From: Chloroflexota bacterium
GTDB lineage: Bacteria > Chloroflexota > Anaerolineae > Aggregatilineales > Phototrophicaceae
Reading direction: 5' to 3'
Length of the DNA: 54,391 nt
Assembly (NCBI GenBank): GCA_026706445.1
Contig: JAPOYT010000214.1
Span: 1-54,391 of the forward strand
Of this stretch, positions 23,436 to 32,467 are shown one piece after another (positions within the stretch are counted from its first letter, which is position 1; each line of letters opens with the position of its first letter). A program made the position numbers and the translations under genes. Below the pieces are notes generated by a model. It was not told the DNA's origin and made no database searches. It saw only the letters and a program-made list of their open reading frames with translations.

Positions 23436-24461
23436 ATGAAAAACATCCTGGTTACGGGCGGCGCCGGCTTCATCGGCAGCGCTTTCGTCCGCCACATGGT
23501 AGCGGCCTACCCCGAATACAACATCATTTGCTACGACAAGCTGACCTACGCCGGCAATTTGGACAATCTGCTGCCGGTTAGCGATGAAGAGAATTACCAT
23601 TTCGAGCGCGGCGATGTGGCTGATCGTCCCGCGGTTGAGCGCGTCTTGAAGCTTTACGCAATCGACACAATTGTCAACTTCGCCGCCGAAAGCCATGTAG
23701 ACCGCAGCATTCTCGATCCAGACGCCTTTATCCACACCGATGTTGTTGGCGCCTATATCTTACTCGACGAAGGCAAGAAGCGCGGGATCGGGCGTTTCTG
23801 TCAAGTTTCGACCGATGAAGTCTATGGCGATATAGACGATGGCGTATCCGCCGAGGCTGACCGATTTTTGCCGAACAGCCCCTACGCGGCGAGCAAAGCC
23901 GGCGGCGAACTTATGGCGCGCGCCTACGCTGTCACCTACGGTATGGACACGGTGATCACTCGCGGCAGCAACACATACGGTCCGTATCAATACCCGGAAA
24001 AGCTGATTCCGTTCTTCACCACCGAAGCGATAGATGACCGCCCGCTGCCCCTATACGGCGATGGCAAGCAGATTCGCGATTGGCTCTATGTCGACGATCA
24101 CGCTCGAGGGGTCGATCGCGTATTACACTATGGCATGGCGGGAGAAGCCTACAATCTGGCGGGGGAGAATCAACGCTATAACGTGGATGTCACACGGCGC
24201 ATCCTGGAGATTCTGGACAAGTCGGAAGCGTTGATCAGGCTCGTGCCCGACCGCGAAGGGCATGATCGGCGTTACGCGATGACCGCGGCGAAAGCGCGCG
24301 CGCTCGGCTGGCGGCCGCAGGTTGACTTAGACAAGGGACTTGAAGTCACCGTTAACTGGTATATTGAAAACGAATGGTGGTGGCGAAAGATCAAGACTGG
24401 CGAATACCTCGACTTTTACCGGCGACAATATGCCGAGCGACTGGCGTCCTCAGCGTCATGA
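23436..24461 (+). CDS. rmlB: dTDP-glucose 4,6-dehydratase
   Basis: A 341-residue extended SDR that turns dTDP-glucose into dTDP-4-keto-6-deoxyglucose. NAD-binding GGAGFIGSAFVRHM at the N-terminus, the Thr-Asp-Glu of STDEVYGDI, and the active-site Tyr-Lys in SPYAASKAGGELMARAY are all present, as is RGSNTYGPYQYPEKLIP. Normal length. Its product can enter the rhamnose branch (needs RmlC and RmlD) or the amino-sugar branch started by the WecE homologue at 37559-38704. Its stop overlaps a 32-codon ORF by ATGA. Confidence 0.96.
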   Translation: MKNILVTGGAGFIGSAFVRHMVAAYPEYNIICYDKLTYAGNLDNLLPVSDEENYHFERGDVADRPAVERVLKLYAIDTIVNFAAESHVDRSILDPDAFIHTDVVGAYILLDEGKKRGIGRFCQVSTDEVYGDIDDGVSAEADRFLPNSPYAASKAGGELMARAYAVTYGMDTVITRGSNTYGPYQYPEKLIPFFTTEAIDDRPLPLYGDGKQIRDWLYVDDHARGVDRVLHYGMAGEAYNLAGENQRYNVDVTRRILEILDKSEALIRLVPDREGHDRRYAMTAAKARALGWRPQVDLDKGLEVTVNWYIENEWWWRKIKTGEYLDFYRRQYAERLASSAS

Positions 24462-24556
24462 CCTTTTCTCGCGCCGCCAAGCTCTTTACTTATTCTGCCT
24501 GGCGCCCGATCGGATCGAGCTCATTGACAGATTCTCCTGAGGCGAAAGCCCCATGA
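24458..24556 (+). CDS. Possible 32-residue ORF between rmlB and rmlD
   Basis: Begins at ATG overlapping the rmlB TGA (ATGA) and ends in TGA overlapping the rmlD ATG (ATGA), so it exactly fills the gap. It starts MTFSRAAKLFTYSAW, is basic at the front and has no known family. It has no good ribosome site of its own; translation would depend on rmlB. It stands where rmlC is often found but does not look like an RmlC remnant. Real coding is unproven. Confidence 0.25.
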   Translation: MTFSRAAKLFTYSAWRPIGSSSLTDSPEAKAP

Positions 24557-25413
24557 AGATTCTGATTACGGGCGCCGCAGGCCGATTGGGCAGTCAGCTA
24601 GTTGCGCTGCTCCAAAGCAAGCACCGGGTGGCGGACGCGGATATCGTCGGCGCAGTCAGCCATCACTTCGATATCACCGACTACGAAGCTTGTCGCAGAC
24701 TGGTCGCCGATTTGCGTCCGGATATCGTCTTGCATCCGGCCGCCTGGACCGATGTCAATGCCTGCGCGCTCGATCCGGAAAAGGCGCTGCGCATCAACGG
24801 CATCGGCACGGGGAACCTGGCCGCGGTCACGGCGCAGCTCGGGATTCCTATTCTCTACGTCAGCACCAACGAAGTCTTTGACGGGCAGCTGGGTCGCGCC
24901 TACAGCGAGTACGATCCCCCCAATCCAATCAACGCCTACGGCTACAGCAAGCGGTATGGCGAACGCGCCATTATGCAAGTGAATCCTCGCCATTACATTG
25001 TTCGGTCCGCCTGGCTGTTCACGCATGGCGGGCGCAATTTCATCCACGCGATACTCGGCGCGGCGCGCCAAGGCAAAGTCCTTCGAGTCGTGACCAACGA
25101 GGTGGCGAACCCGACATATACGAACGATCTGGCTGCTGCGATCGCGCTCCTGCTAGAATCCGAACGCTTCGGCATCTATCACCTTGTCAACGAGGGCGCC
25201 GTCAGCCGCTGGGGTTTCGCCCGCTATCTGCTGGATCAAACCAAATTCACCGATACGCCGATAGAGCGAATCAGCCGGCACGAATGGTCCCGACCGTCGT
25301 TGCCGCCCGAATACACCGCCCTGGCAAATTTCGCCGGCGCCAGCATCGGGATTCGCTTGCGAACCTGGCAGGAAGCCCTTCGCGCCTACTTGGACGCCGA
25401 GGCCGCTGGTTGA
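24553..25413 (+). CDS. rmlD: dTDP-4-dehydrorhamnose reductase
   Basis: A 286-residue SDR of the RmlD family, the last step to dTDP-rhamnose. Seen: ITGAAGRLGSQLVALL for NADPH, VSTNEVFDGQ (residues near 100) and the active-site Tyr-Lys in NAYGYSKRYGERAI. Normal length. ATG 24553 has GAGGCG nine bases upstream. The partner epimerase RmlC is not in the window, so either it lies elsewhere or the reductase acts on another keto-sugar. The stop overlaps the following glycosyltransferase start (TGATG). Confidence 0.9.
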   Translation: MKILITGAAGRLGSQLVALLQSKHRVADADIVGAVSHHFDITDYEACRRLVADLRPDIVLHPAAWTDVNACALDPEKALRINGIGTGNLAAVTAQLGIPILYVSTNEVFDGQLGRAYSEYDPPNPINAYGYSKRYGERAIMQVNPRHYIVRSAWLFTHGGRNFIHAILGAARQGKVLRVVTNEVANPTYTNDLAAAIALLLESERFGIYHLVNEGAVSRWGFARYLLDQTKFTDTPIERISRHEWSRPSLPPEYTALANFAGASIGIRLRTWQEALRAYLDAEAAG

Positions 25414-26360
25414 TGGCGGATCGGTTCTCGGTCATCATTCCAAACTGGAATGGCAAGCGCTTCCTCGCCGCTTGCCTTGATGCGCTTCGCGATCAAACAA
25501 TCGACGATATCGAGATTATTTTAGTCGACAACGCCTCCGCCGATGGGTCGCAAGACTTCGTCAGGGCGGAGTACCCGGAAGTTCGCCTGATTGCGCTTGA
25601 AGAGAATCGCGGCTTCACCGGCGCTTGCAATATCGGCATGGACGCGGCGACGGGCGCTTACATCGCGCTGCTCAACAACGATACGGAAGTGGAGCGCAAT
25701 TGGGCCGAGCAGGTAGCAAACGCTTTCGCAGCGCATCCGCAGGCGGGCATCGTCGCCAGCAAGATGCTGCTATTTGATCGGCGCAATCGCTTGCATACCG
25801 CGGGCGACTTCTTCACCACCGATGGTCGGGCGGGCAATCGAGGCGCCTGGGAATGTGATTGCGGTCAATATGACAATGGCGAGTATGTCTTCTCCGCATG
25901 TGGCGGATCTGCGGCTTATCGCCGATCAATGCTCAGCGATATCGGCGCCCTCGATGACGATTTTTTCTTCTTGCTTGAAGATGTCGACCTGGCTTGGCGC
26001 GCGCAACTGGCCGGTTATAAAGTCTGGTACGAGCCGAGCGCGGTCGTCTATCATTATCTGTCCGCGACCGGCGGCGGAGTCACCGCCAGTTACCACGATG
26101 GCCGCAACGGAATCTGGCTCATTGTCAAATGCATGCCCGCTGGACTGGCTCGCAAATATGCGCGTCAGATCATAGCGAGGCAGCTCTCGCTGCTGTGGGA
26201 CTCTCTGAAGTCTTGGCGCGGTCAAGAGGCGCGGGCGCGCCTGCGGGGAATGGCGGCGGGCTTACTGTCCATCGGCGGCGCGCTGGCAAAGCGGAAGCGA
26301 ATCCAGGCGTCAAAACGCGTATCCGACGATTACATCGAAAGCATACTTACGCAAGCCTAG
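25413..26360 (+). CDS. Family 2 glycosyltransferase, rhamnosyltransferase-like
   Basis: A 315-residue GT2 enzyme. SVIIPNWNGKRFLAACLDAL at the start, IILVDNASADGS for the nucleotide site, the metal-binding LLNNDTEVE in place of DxD, and FFFLLEDVDLAWRAQLAGY, the acidic catalytic-base region. This pattern is typical of WcaA/RfbF-type inverting transferases that often use dTDP-rhamnose, which fits the neighbours. ATG 25413 overlaps the rmlD stop by one base. A soluble, membrane-associated enzyme; acceptor unknown. Confidence 0.88.
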   Translation: MADRFSVIIPNWNGKRFLAACLDALRDQTIDDIEIILVDNASADGSQDFVRAEYPEVRLIALEENRGFTGACNIGMDAATGAYIALLNNDTEVERNWAEQVANAFAAHPQAGIVASKMLLFDRRNRLHTAGDFFTTDGRAGNRGAWECDCGQYDNGEYVFSACGGSAAYRRSMLSDIGALDDDFFFLLEDVDLAWRAQLAGYKVWYEPSAVVYHYLSATGGGVTASYHDGRNGIWLIVKCMPAGLARKYARQIIARQLSLLWDSLKSWRGQEARARLRGMAAGLLSIGGALAKRKRIQASKRVSDDYIESILTQA

Positions 26361-26484
26361 CCAAAGCTGGAAACGGTCGAGAACGGCGCTGTTCACGCCC
26401 TCACGCATGTACAAATGACAATTCTGGCGTATGATGATGCGTGATTCTCGAGACAAGTCCTAATGCCTCACAGGAGGCTCGCGC

Positions 26485-27213
26485 TTGAGCAATCCCTTCC
26501 TAAGCATCGTCATACCGGCGCACAATGAAGAGAGTCGGCTGCCGCCGAGTCTGGCGCAAATTGACGGCTTCTTGCAGCGGCAGTCCTATGACGCCGAGGT
26601 CATCGTTGTTGAAAATGGCAGCCGAGACCGCACCTTCCAAGTCGCGCTCGACTGCGCCAGCGAGTACCCCTACCTGCGCGTCCTGCAATCGCCGGACAAT
26701 TTGCGCGGCAAAGGATTGGCGGTGAAGCAAGGCATGCAGGCGGCGCAAGGGGCTTGGCGTTTCATCTGCGACACGGATCTTTCCATGCGTATTGTTGAGT
26801 TGGTGAAGTTTTTGCCGCCAGCATCGGACGGATATGACATCTTGATTGCCAGCCGCGAAGCGCCGGGCGCCGTACGAGTCGACGAGCCGGAATACCGCCA
26901 CATCATGGGGCGCATCGCAACCTTTATTATCAAAGCGGCCGCCATCAGCGATTATGAAGACACCCAATGCGGCTTCAAGATGTTCCGCGGCGAAGTCGCC
27001 GACGATCTCTTCGCCGTGCAGCGAATGAATGGCATCGGTTTTGACGTTGAGCTCTTATATATCGCCAAACGGCGCGGATACACAGTCAAGGAAGTGCCAA
27101 TCACTTGGTATTTCGATGCCTACTCGACCATGCGGCTTTGGGACGATTCGGTAAAGCTGCTGCGTGAAATCTGGGAAATCCGGCGGAATTGGCGCCGGGG
27201 CCTGTATGGCTAA
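26485..27213 (+). CDS. Family 2 glycosyltransferase, dolichyl-phosphate glucosyltransferase-like
   Basis: A 242-residue GT2 of the ALG5/GtrB-like group, which move glucose or mannose onto a polyprenyl phosphate. Seen: SIVIPAHNEESRLPPSL, IVVENGSRDRT, the metal site FICDTDLSM (DxD), and ISDYEDTQCGFKMFRGEVA, a strong marker of this subgroup. The C-terminus has no membrane helix, unlike GtrB. The start is TTG, fixed by AGGAGG (26472-26477) seven bases before. It overlaps rnhB by eight bases. Confidence 0.87.
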   Translation: MSNPFLSIVIPAHNEESRLPPSLAQIDGFLQRQSYDAEVIVVENGSRDRTFQVALDCASEYPYLRVLQSPDNLRGKGLAVKQGMQAAQGAWRFICDTDLSMRIVELVKFLPPASDGYDILIASREAPGAVRVDEPEYRHIMGRIATFIIKAAAISDYEDTQCGFKMFRGEVADDLFAVQRMNGIGFDVELLYIAKRRGYTVKEVPITWYFDAYSTMRLWDDSVKLLREIWEIRRNWRRGLYG

Positions 27214-27907
27214 GCGCGAGACAAAGACCAAGACCGCGAGCCTGCGACACGAACGACATTATTTCCGCGCCGGTTTCCCTTTCATTGTCGGCATTGATGA
27301 GGCCGGTCGCGGTCCCTTGGCGGGTCCGGTTGCAGCAGCGGCGGTAGCCCTGCCGCTCGAAAGGTCGAATCTAGCCAGCTCGCTGCGCGGCGTTCGCGAC
27401 AGCAAAGAGATGTCCGCTCACCAGCGTGAGCGGCTCTGCGAAGTCATTAAAGATGTCGCGTCTTGCTGGGGAATTGGGCATAGCAGCGCCGAAGAGATCG
27501 ACAGGCTCGGAATCGTCGATGCCGCCAAAGCCGCGATGCAGCGCGCTCTTGATCTCTCGCTTGACGGATCCAGCATTCTTCCCGATTGCCTCTTTCTGGA
27601 TTACCAGTTGTGGCCTGAGCGATCCGACATCCCCCAGGTGAGCATCGTCGATGGCGACAAGCATTCGCTGACGATCGCCTCCGCCAGCGTACTGGCGAAA
27701 GTCTGGCGCGATCGTTATATGATCGACCTTGACACCGTACACCCTGAATATGGTTTTGCAGCGCACAAAGGTTATGGCACGGCGCCGCACCTGCGCGCAT
27801 TGCGGACGCATGGTCCTTGTAGTGAGCACCGCCGGTCATTTTCACCCATTACTGAGCCGAGTGGACGGGCAGCTCATTTACGGCTTCCGCCATCAGGAAG
27901 GACGTGA
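27206..27907 (+). CDS. rnhB: Ribonuclease HII
   Basis: A 233-residue RNase HII, which cuts the RNA strand of RNA-DNA hybrids and removes single ribonucleotides from DNA. Catalytic Asp-Glu in GIDEAGRGPLAGPVAA, third acidic residue in LFLDYQ, and KHSLTIASASVLAKVWRD, then HPEYGFAAHKGYGT near the C-terminus. I chose ATG 27206, which overlaps the end of the glycosyltransferase gene by eight bases, since further upstream starts are inside that gene. The enzyme is a housekeeping protein and has no link to glycan work; its place in this cluster is likely accidental co-transcription. Confidence 0.95.
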   Translation: MAKRETKTKTASLRHERHYFRAGFPFIVGIDEAGRGPLAGPVAAAAVALPLERSNLASSLRGVRDSKEMSAHQRERLCEVIKDVASCWGIGHSSAEEIDRLGIVDAAKAAMQRALDLSLDGSSILPDCLFLDYQLWPERSDIPQVSIVDGDKHSLTIASASVLAKVWRDRYMIDLDTVHPEYGFAAHKGYGTAPHLRALRTHGPCSEHRRSFSPITEPSGRAAHLRLPPSGRT

Positions 27908-27950
27908 ACCGCTTGCGCTTTGATCGGAATGCTCTTGCCGGGAGATACTC

Positions 27951-29129
27951 TTGAAGATTGCGCTAGTTCACGACTGGCTGAATCAAAGTGGCGGCGCGGA
28001 AGATGTGCTGGAGGCGCTAAAGCGCGCTTATCCCGGCAGCCCGCTGTATACCAGCATTTACGCCCGTTCGCGCGTGCCCGCCCATTATCGGGATTGGGAC
28101 ATTCGCACACTCTGGATGGATCGCATGCCCGGGATATATGGGCGTCACCAGATCTATTTGCCCTTGTATGCGCTCGCCTGGAATCAGCTCGAGCTGAGCG
28201 GCTATGATGTGATTCTGAGCAACAAGAGCGGTTTCTGTCACGGCTTGCGCTTTAGCCCGGACAGCCTGCATATTTGCTATTGTCTGACGCCGACCCGTTA
28301 TGTCTGGCAACTGGAGGCTTACCTCGCGGGTGAAGACATCGCGGGCGCGGCAAAGTTGCTCTTGCGGCCGCTCGTCGCCGGGCTGAAGCGCTGGGATTAC
28401 GCGGCGGCGCAGCGCGTCTCCCATTTCATCGCGATCAGCAGCGCCGTTCAAGAGCGCATCAAGCGCTTCTACGGACGAGATTCCGCCCTGATTTTTCCGC
28501 CAGTGGAAACGGCCCGCTTCGCATCCGCAGCAACGCCCAAAACAGGCGATTATTTTCTCATTGTTTCCCGCTTGATTCCCTACAAGCGGATTGACCTGGC
28601 TGTTCAAGCGGCGACGGAGTTGGGTATAAAGCTGAAGATTGCCGGCGCCGGACGCGACCTGCATAGGCTGCGCGCGCTCGCCGGCGACCGCGTCGAGTTT
28701 CTCGGCTATGTGCCGGACGCAGAATTGCCCGAGCTGATGGCTGGTTGCCGAGCGCTCATATTCCCGGGCTTGGAAGACTTTGGGATCGCGCCAGTGCAGG
28801 CGCAAGCTGCGGGCCGTCCAGTGATTGCATTTGGCGGTGGTGGCGCGCTGGATACGGTCATACCTGGGATAACCGGCGAGCGTTTTGCGGAATTGACCGC
28901 TGACAGCCTCAAAGAAGTCTGGCGCGAGTTCGACCATAGCGCGTACAATCCGGAGGAGATACAGTTGCGGGCCAGGAAATTCGATGTGAGCGTGTTTGTC
29001 GCGCGCATTGATGCCTTTGTCCGGCAAGCCTGGCATGCGCGTAAATCCAATCAAGAGTTTCAATTCCGCGATCCCGTTGTAGTCGAAAAGGGATGCTTCC
29101 CATGGAATACAGAGAACTCATCCGCATAA
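27951..29129 (+). CDS. Family 4 glycosyltransferase
   Basis: A 392-residue GT-B retaining transferase (Glycos_transf_1). N-terminal acceptor domain starts KIALVHDWLNQSGGAEDVLE; the donor domain has FLIVSRLIPYKRIDLAVQA near residue 205 and FPGLEDFGIAPVQAQAAGRP, with the glutamate of the EX7E motif. It resembles WbaZ-type mannosyltransferases. The start is TTG, six bases after GGGAG. It overlaps the Wzz-like gene at its 3' end by 28 bases. Donor sugar not determined. Confidence 0.88.
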   Translation: MKIALVHDWLNQSGGAEDVLEALKRAYPGSPLYTSIYARSRVPAHYRDWDIRTLWMDRMPGIYGRHQIYLPLYALAWNQLELSGYDVILSNKSGFCHGLRFSPDSLHICYCLTPTRYVWQLEAYLAGEDIAGAAKLLLRPLVAGLKRWDYAAAQRVSHFIAISSAVQERIKRFYGRDSALIFPPVETARFASAATPKTGDYFLIVSRLIPYKRIDLAVQAATELGIKLKIAGAGRDLHRLRALAGDRVEFLGYVPDAELPELMAGCRALIFPGLEDFGIAPVQAQAAGRPVIAFGGGGALDTVIPGITGERFAELTADSLKEVWREFDHSAYNPEEIQLRARKFDVSVFVARIDAFVRQAWHARKSNQEFQFRDPVVVEKGCFPWNTENSSA

Positions 29130-29779
29130 TCTTTCGCCGCTGGTGGCTGATCGTTTTGCCCGTCGTGCTGAGCGCGCTAAGCGCCATTCCCGATTTGATA
29201 GGCGATTCAATCGGCGCTCCTGGTGGATTCACAACGCAAATAAGGTATAGCGCCGCTCAAATACGAAATATGCCCGATCGCGACGGAGATTACCAAGACG
29301 TCTGGCTGGCGTCTCAATACACAGTAGACGCCTTGACCGATTGGGTGCGCACCGCAAGTTTCCGCGGCGAAATTCGGGACTTGCTTGGCGAGACTACCGT
29401 TGCGCTGGACAGCCTGCAGGTTGCGGCGGACAACGCGCGAAGTGTCGGCGTCGTTTATATGAGTCATGCAAATCAGGAAGCTTTGGGCGCGATCGCTGAG
29501 GCCGCCATGCTGGTGCTGAGCGAGCGCAGCCAGCGCTATTTTCCGCAGCTGGGCGGTGAAGCAGCGCAGGTTACTATACTGGAACCACCGGCGCTTTCCG
29601 CGGCGCCGCCGGCTTTGTCGTCGCGCCTCGCGCCCTTGGTTCGTCTCGCTGTGGCGCTGCTGGTCGGGCTAGCGCTCGCCATCTTCGCCGAATTCGTTGA
29701 TCCCACCATCTATCGCGCGGACGATCTACGCCGGCTGGGCATGCCCTTGCTGGGCAGCATTCCAAGAGAGCGCGCTTGA
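29102..29779 (+). CDS. Short Wzz/chain-length-determinant-like protein
   Basis: A 225-residue protein with the plan of polysaccharide copolymerases: an N-terminal helix (RRWWLIVLPVVLSALSAI), an extracytoplasmic stretch of about 140 residues, a second helix (VRLAVALLVGLALAIFAEFV) and a cytoplasmic tail DDLRRLGMPLLGSIP, the typical Wzc/Wzz end. The outside domain is shorter than usual. I prefer ATG 29102, nine bases after AAAGGG; ATG 29093 lies too close to that site. It probably partners the kinase homologue at 21598, the two making up a split Wzc. Confidence 0.75.
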   Translation: MEYRELIRIIFRRWWLIVLPVVLSALSAIPDLIGDSIGAPGGFTTQIRYSAAQIRNMPDRDGDYQDVWLASQYTVDALTDWVRTASFRGEIRDLLGETTVALDSLQVAADNARSVGVVYMSHANQEALGAIAEAAMLVLSERSQRYFPQLGGEAAQVTILEPPALSAAPPALSSRLAPLVRLAVALLVGLALAIFAEFVDPTIYRADDLRRLGMPLLGSIPRERA

Positions 29780-29842
29780 CCTGAGCGCAAACCTTTCCTT
29801 CGAAACCAGACACAATTGTGATCTGGCGGCAGGAGTGGCAGC

Positions 29843-30613
29843 GTGGCCGAACAATTCGATCTGACCGGACGGGTAGCAATCGTAACGGGCGCGTCGCGCG
29901 GGATTGGCAAAGCGGTTGCGGAAGCTTACGCGCGCGCCGGCGCGAAAGTCGTGCTGGCTAGCCGCAAGCAAGAGGCGCTTGATGACGCGGCGATAGCAAT
30001 CCGCGCAAGTGGTGGCGAAGCGATCGGCATCGCGGCGCACAATGGCGACAAGAGCGCGCTCAAGGACCTGGTGGAGCAAACCGTGACCCGCTACGGGAAG
30101 CTCGACATTCTGGTCAATAACGCGGCGACCAATCCGCATTTTGGCGCCCTTCTTGAAGCGGCGGACAGCTTTTGGCGGAAGACGATTGAAGTAAATCTGA
30201 TGGGCAATGTTTGGCTGTCCCAGGCCGCGGTCAAGGCGATGCGCGCTAACGGCGGCGGCAAAATCATCAACGTAGCCTCTATCGTGGGCATAACTCCCGG
30301 CCGCTATCAAGGAATCTATAGTGTTACAAAGGCCGGCCTGATCAGTTTGACCAAGACGCTCGCGGTCGAGTTGGGCGCGGACAATATTCAAGTCAACGCG
30401 ATCGCGCCAGGCTTGGTGCAGACCAAATTCGCGCAGGCGCTTTGGGGAAATCCGGACTTGCTGGATCAGGTGTTGGCGCGGACGCCGACGGGGCGCATCG
30501 GTCAGCCGGCGGATATTACCGGCATGGCGCTTTACCTGGCCTCAGCCGCTTCGGACTTCACGACCGGCGCGGTAATCGTGATCGACGGCGGAGTATCCGC
30601 TCAATCCATTTGA
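29843..30613 (+). CDS. SDR family NAD(P)-dependent oxidoreductase
   Basis: A 256-residue classical short-chain dehydrogenase. Cofactor loop [19 protein letters not shown] (from residue 15), [10 protein letters not shown] (about 92), catalytic Ser in NVASIVG and Tyr-Lys in [13 protein letters not shown] (about 159-163), C-terminal [15 protein letters not shown]. It resembles FabG and DHRS4-type carbonyl reductases. GTG follows AGGAG with seven bases. The substrate is unknown. It is convergent with the bactofilin gene; a CGCCTG/CAGGCG hairpin (30641-30656) lies between the two stops. Confidence 0.9.
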   Translation: MAEQFDLTGRVAIVTGASRGIGKAVAEAYARAGAKVVLASRKQEALDDAAIAIRASGGEAIGIAAHNGDKSALKDLVEQTVTRYGKLDILVNNAATNPHFGALLEAADSFWRKTIEVNLMGNVWLSQAAVKAMRANGGGKIINVASIVGITPGRYQGIYSVTKAGLISLTKTLAVELGADNIQVNAIAPGLVQTKFAQALWGNPDLLDQVLARTPTGRIGQPADITGMALYLASAASDFTTGAVIVIDGGVSAQSI

Positions 30614-30669
30614 CAGACTACTAGGTTTAAGACCACGGGTCGCCTGATTGCAGGCGAGGCAGTCCTTAT

Positions 30670-31236
30670 TCAGCGATCGTCTGCTTCACTCGGCTCATCG
30701 GCCGCGGCTTCGACAGCCACATCCTCGCCCACCAGCTCTGCCTCGATCACTTCATCGTCGTCTTCCGCATCCGTAATCGAATCGTTAATCGCCTCGCGCT
30801 CCGCGAGTTCATCATCGGTCGGCGGCCGCGTCGCCGAATGACCAACCATCGTGATCTTGCCGTCGATGAAAGCGCCTTCTTCCGTGGTCAGCGCCGAAGC
30901 GTTGATATCGCCCCAGATGCGTCCGGTCCGCAGCAGCTGCACCTTGCTGCCGGTGATGTTGCCGCGAACGGTACCGGCGATAGAGATGTTTCGCGCATTA
31001 ATGTCAGCGTGAATATCGGCCGATTCGCCCACGAGTATATTGCCGCTAACTTCCAGGGAGCCCGCGAACTGACCATCCATGCGCACATTGCCCGAACTGA
31101 CAAAACTGCCTTCAAAGCTGGTGTTGGAGCCAATTACCGTATCGAAACCGACTGGTCGATCGGTTGGCACTTCGCGCGCCGGCTCTTGCGCATCCACCTC
31201 TGTTTGTCCGCGCCGATTTGTGAAAAACGCGCTCAT
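30670..31236 (-). CDS. Bactofilin
   Basis: A 188-residue polymer-forming cytoskeletal protein (PF04519). The central domain (about 35-130) is a right-handed beta-helix of short repeats: GSFVSSGNVRMDGQFAGSLE and DINARNISIAGTVRGNITGS. The N-terminal arm is basic and the tail acidic (ESIT-like DAEDDDEVIEAELVGED), both disordered, as in other bactofilins. They form filaments without nucleotide, often at the membrane, affecting shape or wall growth. ATG follows GAGGGAAGAA. LipA follows on the opposite side of the same strand, 96 bases upstream. Confidence 0.92.
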   Translation of the reverse strand: MSAFFTNRRGQTEVDAQEPAREVPTDRPVGFDTVIGSNTSFEGSFVSSGNVRMDGQFAGSLEVSGNILVGESADIHADINARNISIAGTVRGNITGSKVQLLRTGRIWGDINASALTTEEGAFIDGKITMVGHSATRPPTDDELAEREAINDSITDAEDDDEVIEAELVGEDVAVEAAADEPSEADDR

Positions 31237-31332
31237 TTTCTTCCCTCGCTTGCTCGACTCACATGTACCTCAAATCAGATTCTGTCTGCCCTGCCGTCAA
31301 CAACTTTTGCTGGGCGGGACATTCATTCTCTT

Positions 31333-32298
31333 TCAGCTGGTCCGCGCGGAGTGAAAGCGAATATGATCCAAGCGCGAAAGCTCCCGCACTTGCTCGGCCG
31401 CGCGATAACTGCTGCGCACCAGCGGTCCGCTTTCCACCCACTTGAATCCCATTTGCAGTCCGATATTGCGCAATTCGGCGAATTCATTCGGTGTATAGTA
31501 GCGCTCGATAGGCAGATGGCTTTTGCTGGGCTGCAAGTATTGACCCAGCGTCAGAATGTCAACGCCTATACTCACTAGATCAGCCATCGTCGATTGGACC
31601 TCGTCAAGCGTTTCGCCCAGCCCGAGCATGATCCCGCTCTTGGTCAGCACCAGCGGGTCCATCCGCCTTGCATTTTCCAGCGTCGCCAATGCCCATTCGT
31701 AGCGGTCTTGCGGTTGCGCTTTCTTGAACAATCGCGGCACGGTTTCGACATTGTGATTCAGTATTTCCGGTTGCGCGTCCATCACGATTTTCAGCGCCAG
31801 TTCGCTGCCCTTGAAATCGGGAATCAATACCTCGACGGAACAGCCAGGCTGCAGCTGCCGTATCCGCCGAATCACCATCGCGAATAGCGGCGCCCCGCCA
31901 TCCGGGCGATCGTCGCGATTGACGCTGGTGATCACCACATGCTGCAAGCCCATCGCGCGCACGCTTTCGGCGATTCGGTTCGGCTCGGCCCAGTCAAGCG
32001 GATTGGGCATTCCAGTCTTGATGTCGCAAAAGCCACAACTCCGCGTGCAAGTATCGCCCATCATCAGAAAGGTGGCTGTTCCTTTGCCCCAGCATTCGCC
32101 CAAATTGGGGCATTGCGCCTCTTCGCAGACGGTGTGCAAGGTCTTGCTTCGCATCAGGTCGCGTACTTGCTCGTAGGTCTCTCCGCTCGGCGCCCGCACA
32201 CGTATCCACGGCGGCCGGCGACGCGGCGTCTTGGGATCCGGCTGCCAATCGGCTGATGTGGTCACCGGTATCAAATCGGGCTTGATTGAATTGGACAA
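31333..32298 (-). CDS. lipA: Lipoyl synthase
   Basis: A radical-SAM enzyme that inserts two sulfurs into octanoyl-lipoyl domains. With the start chosen, 321 residues. The auxiliary cluster cysteines are C58, C63 and C69 ([13 protein letters not shown]) and the SAM cluster is C84, C88, C91 (CTRSCGFC). The C-terminal RSSYRAAEQ carries the conserved serine that ligates the auxiliary cluster. I chose TTG 32298, seven bases after CGGAG; GTG 32328 after AGGAAGG is an equally good alternative. LipB is not in the window. Confidence 0.95.
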   Translation of the reverse strand: MSNSIKPDLIPVTTSADWQPDPKTPRRRPPWIRVRAPSGETYEQVRDLMRSKTLHTVCEEAQCPNLGECWGKGTATFLMMGDTCTRSCGFCDIKTGMPNPLDWAEPNRIAESVRAMGLQHVVITSVNRDDRPDGGAPLFAMVIRRIRQLQPGCSVEVLIPDFKGSELALKIVMDAQPEILNHNVETVPRLFKKAQPQDRYEWALATLENARRMDPLVLTKSGIMLGLGETLDEVQSTMADLVSIGVDILTLGQYLQPSKSHLPIERYYTPNEFAELRNIGLQMGFKWVESGPLVRSSYRAAEQVRELSRLDHIRFHSARTS

Positions 32299-32349
32299 GG
32301 CAGTTCTCCGAGTGAGCTTCGAGCGCACAAAAGCCTTCCTGCGCGTCTC

Positions 32350-32355
32350 ATTATA
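32350..32355 (-). promoter_or_regulatory. -10 element before lipA
   Basis: Minus-strand TATAAT preceded by ATA; no good -35 is seen. It supports lipA starting downstream of about 32340, that is at GTG 32328 or TTG 32298 rather than at the longer frame start. Confidence 0.35.
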
Positions 32356-32467
32356 TATCAATCGGAAAAGGCATTGCTATAGCGGACGACAACACAGGCA
32401 AATGTAATCGGTTCCTGGATGCCCATGTGCTATCCTATGGGACATCATATTGAGGCTCCAGCAAGCG

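Noticed and set aside
30838..31578. Long plus-strand frame across the bactofilin and lipA genes
   Set aside because: Antisense to two well-supported genes.
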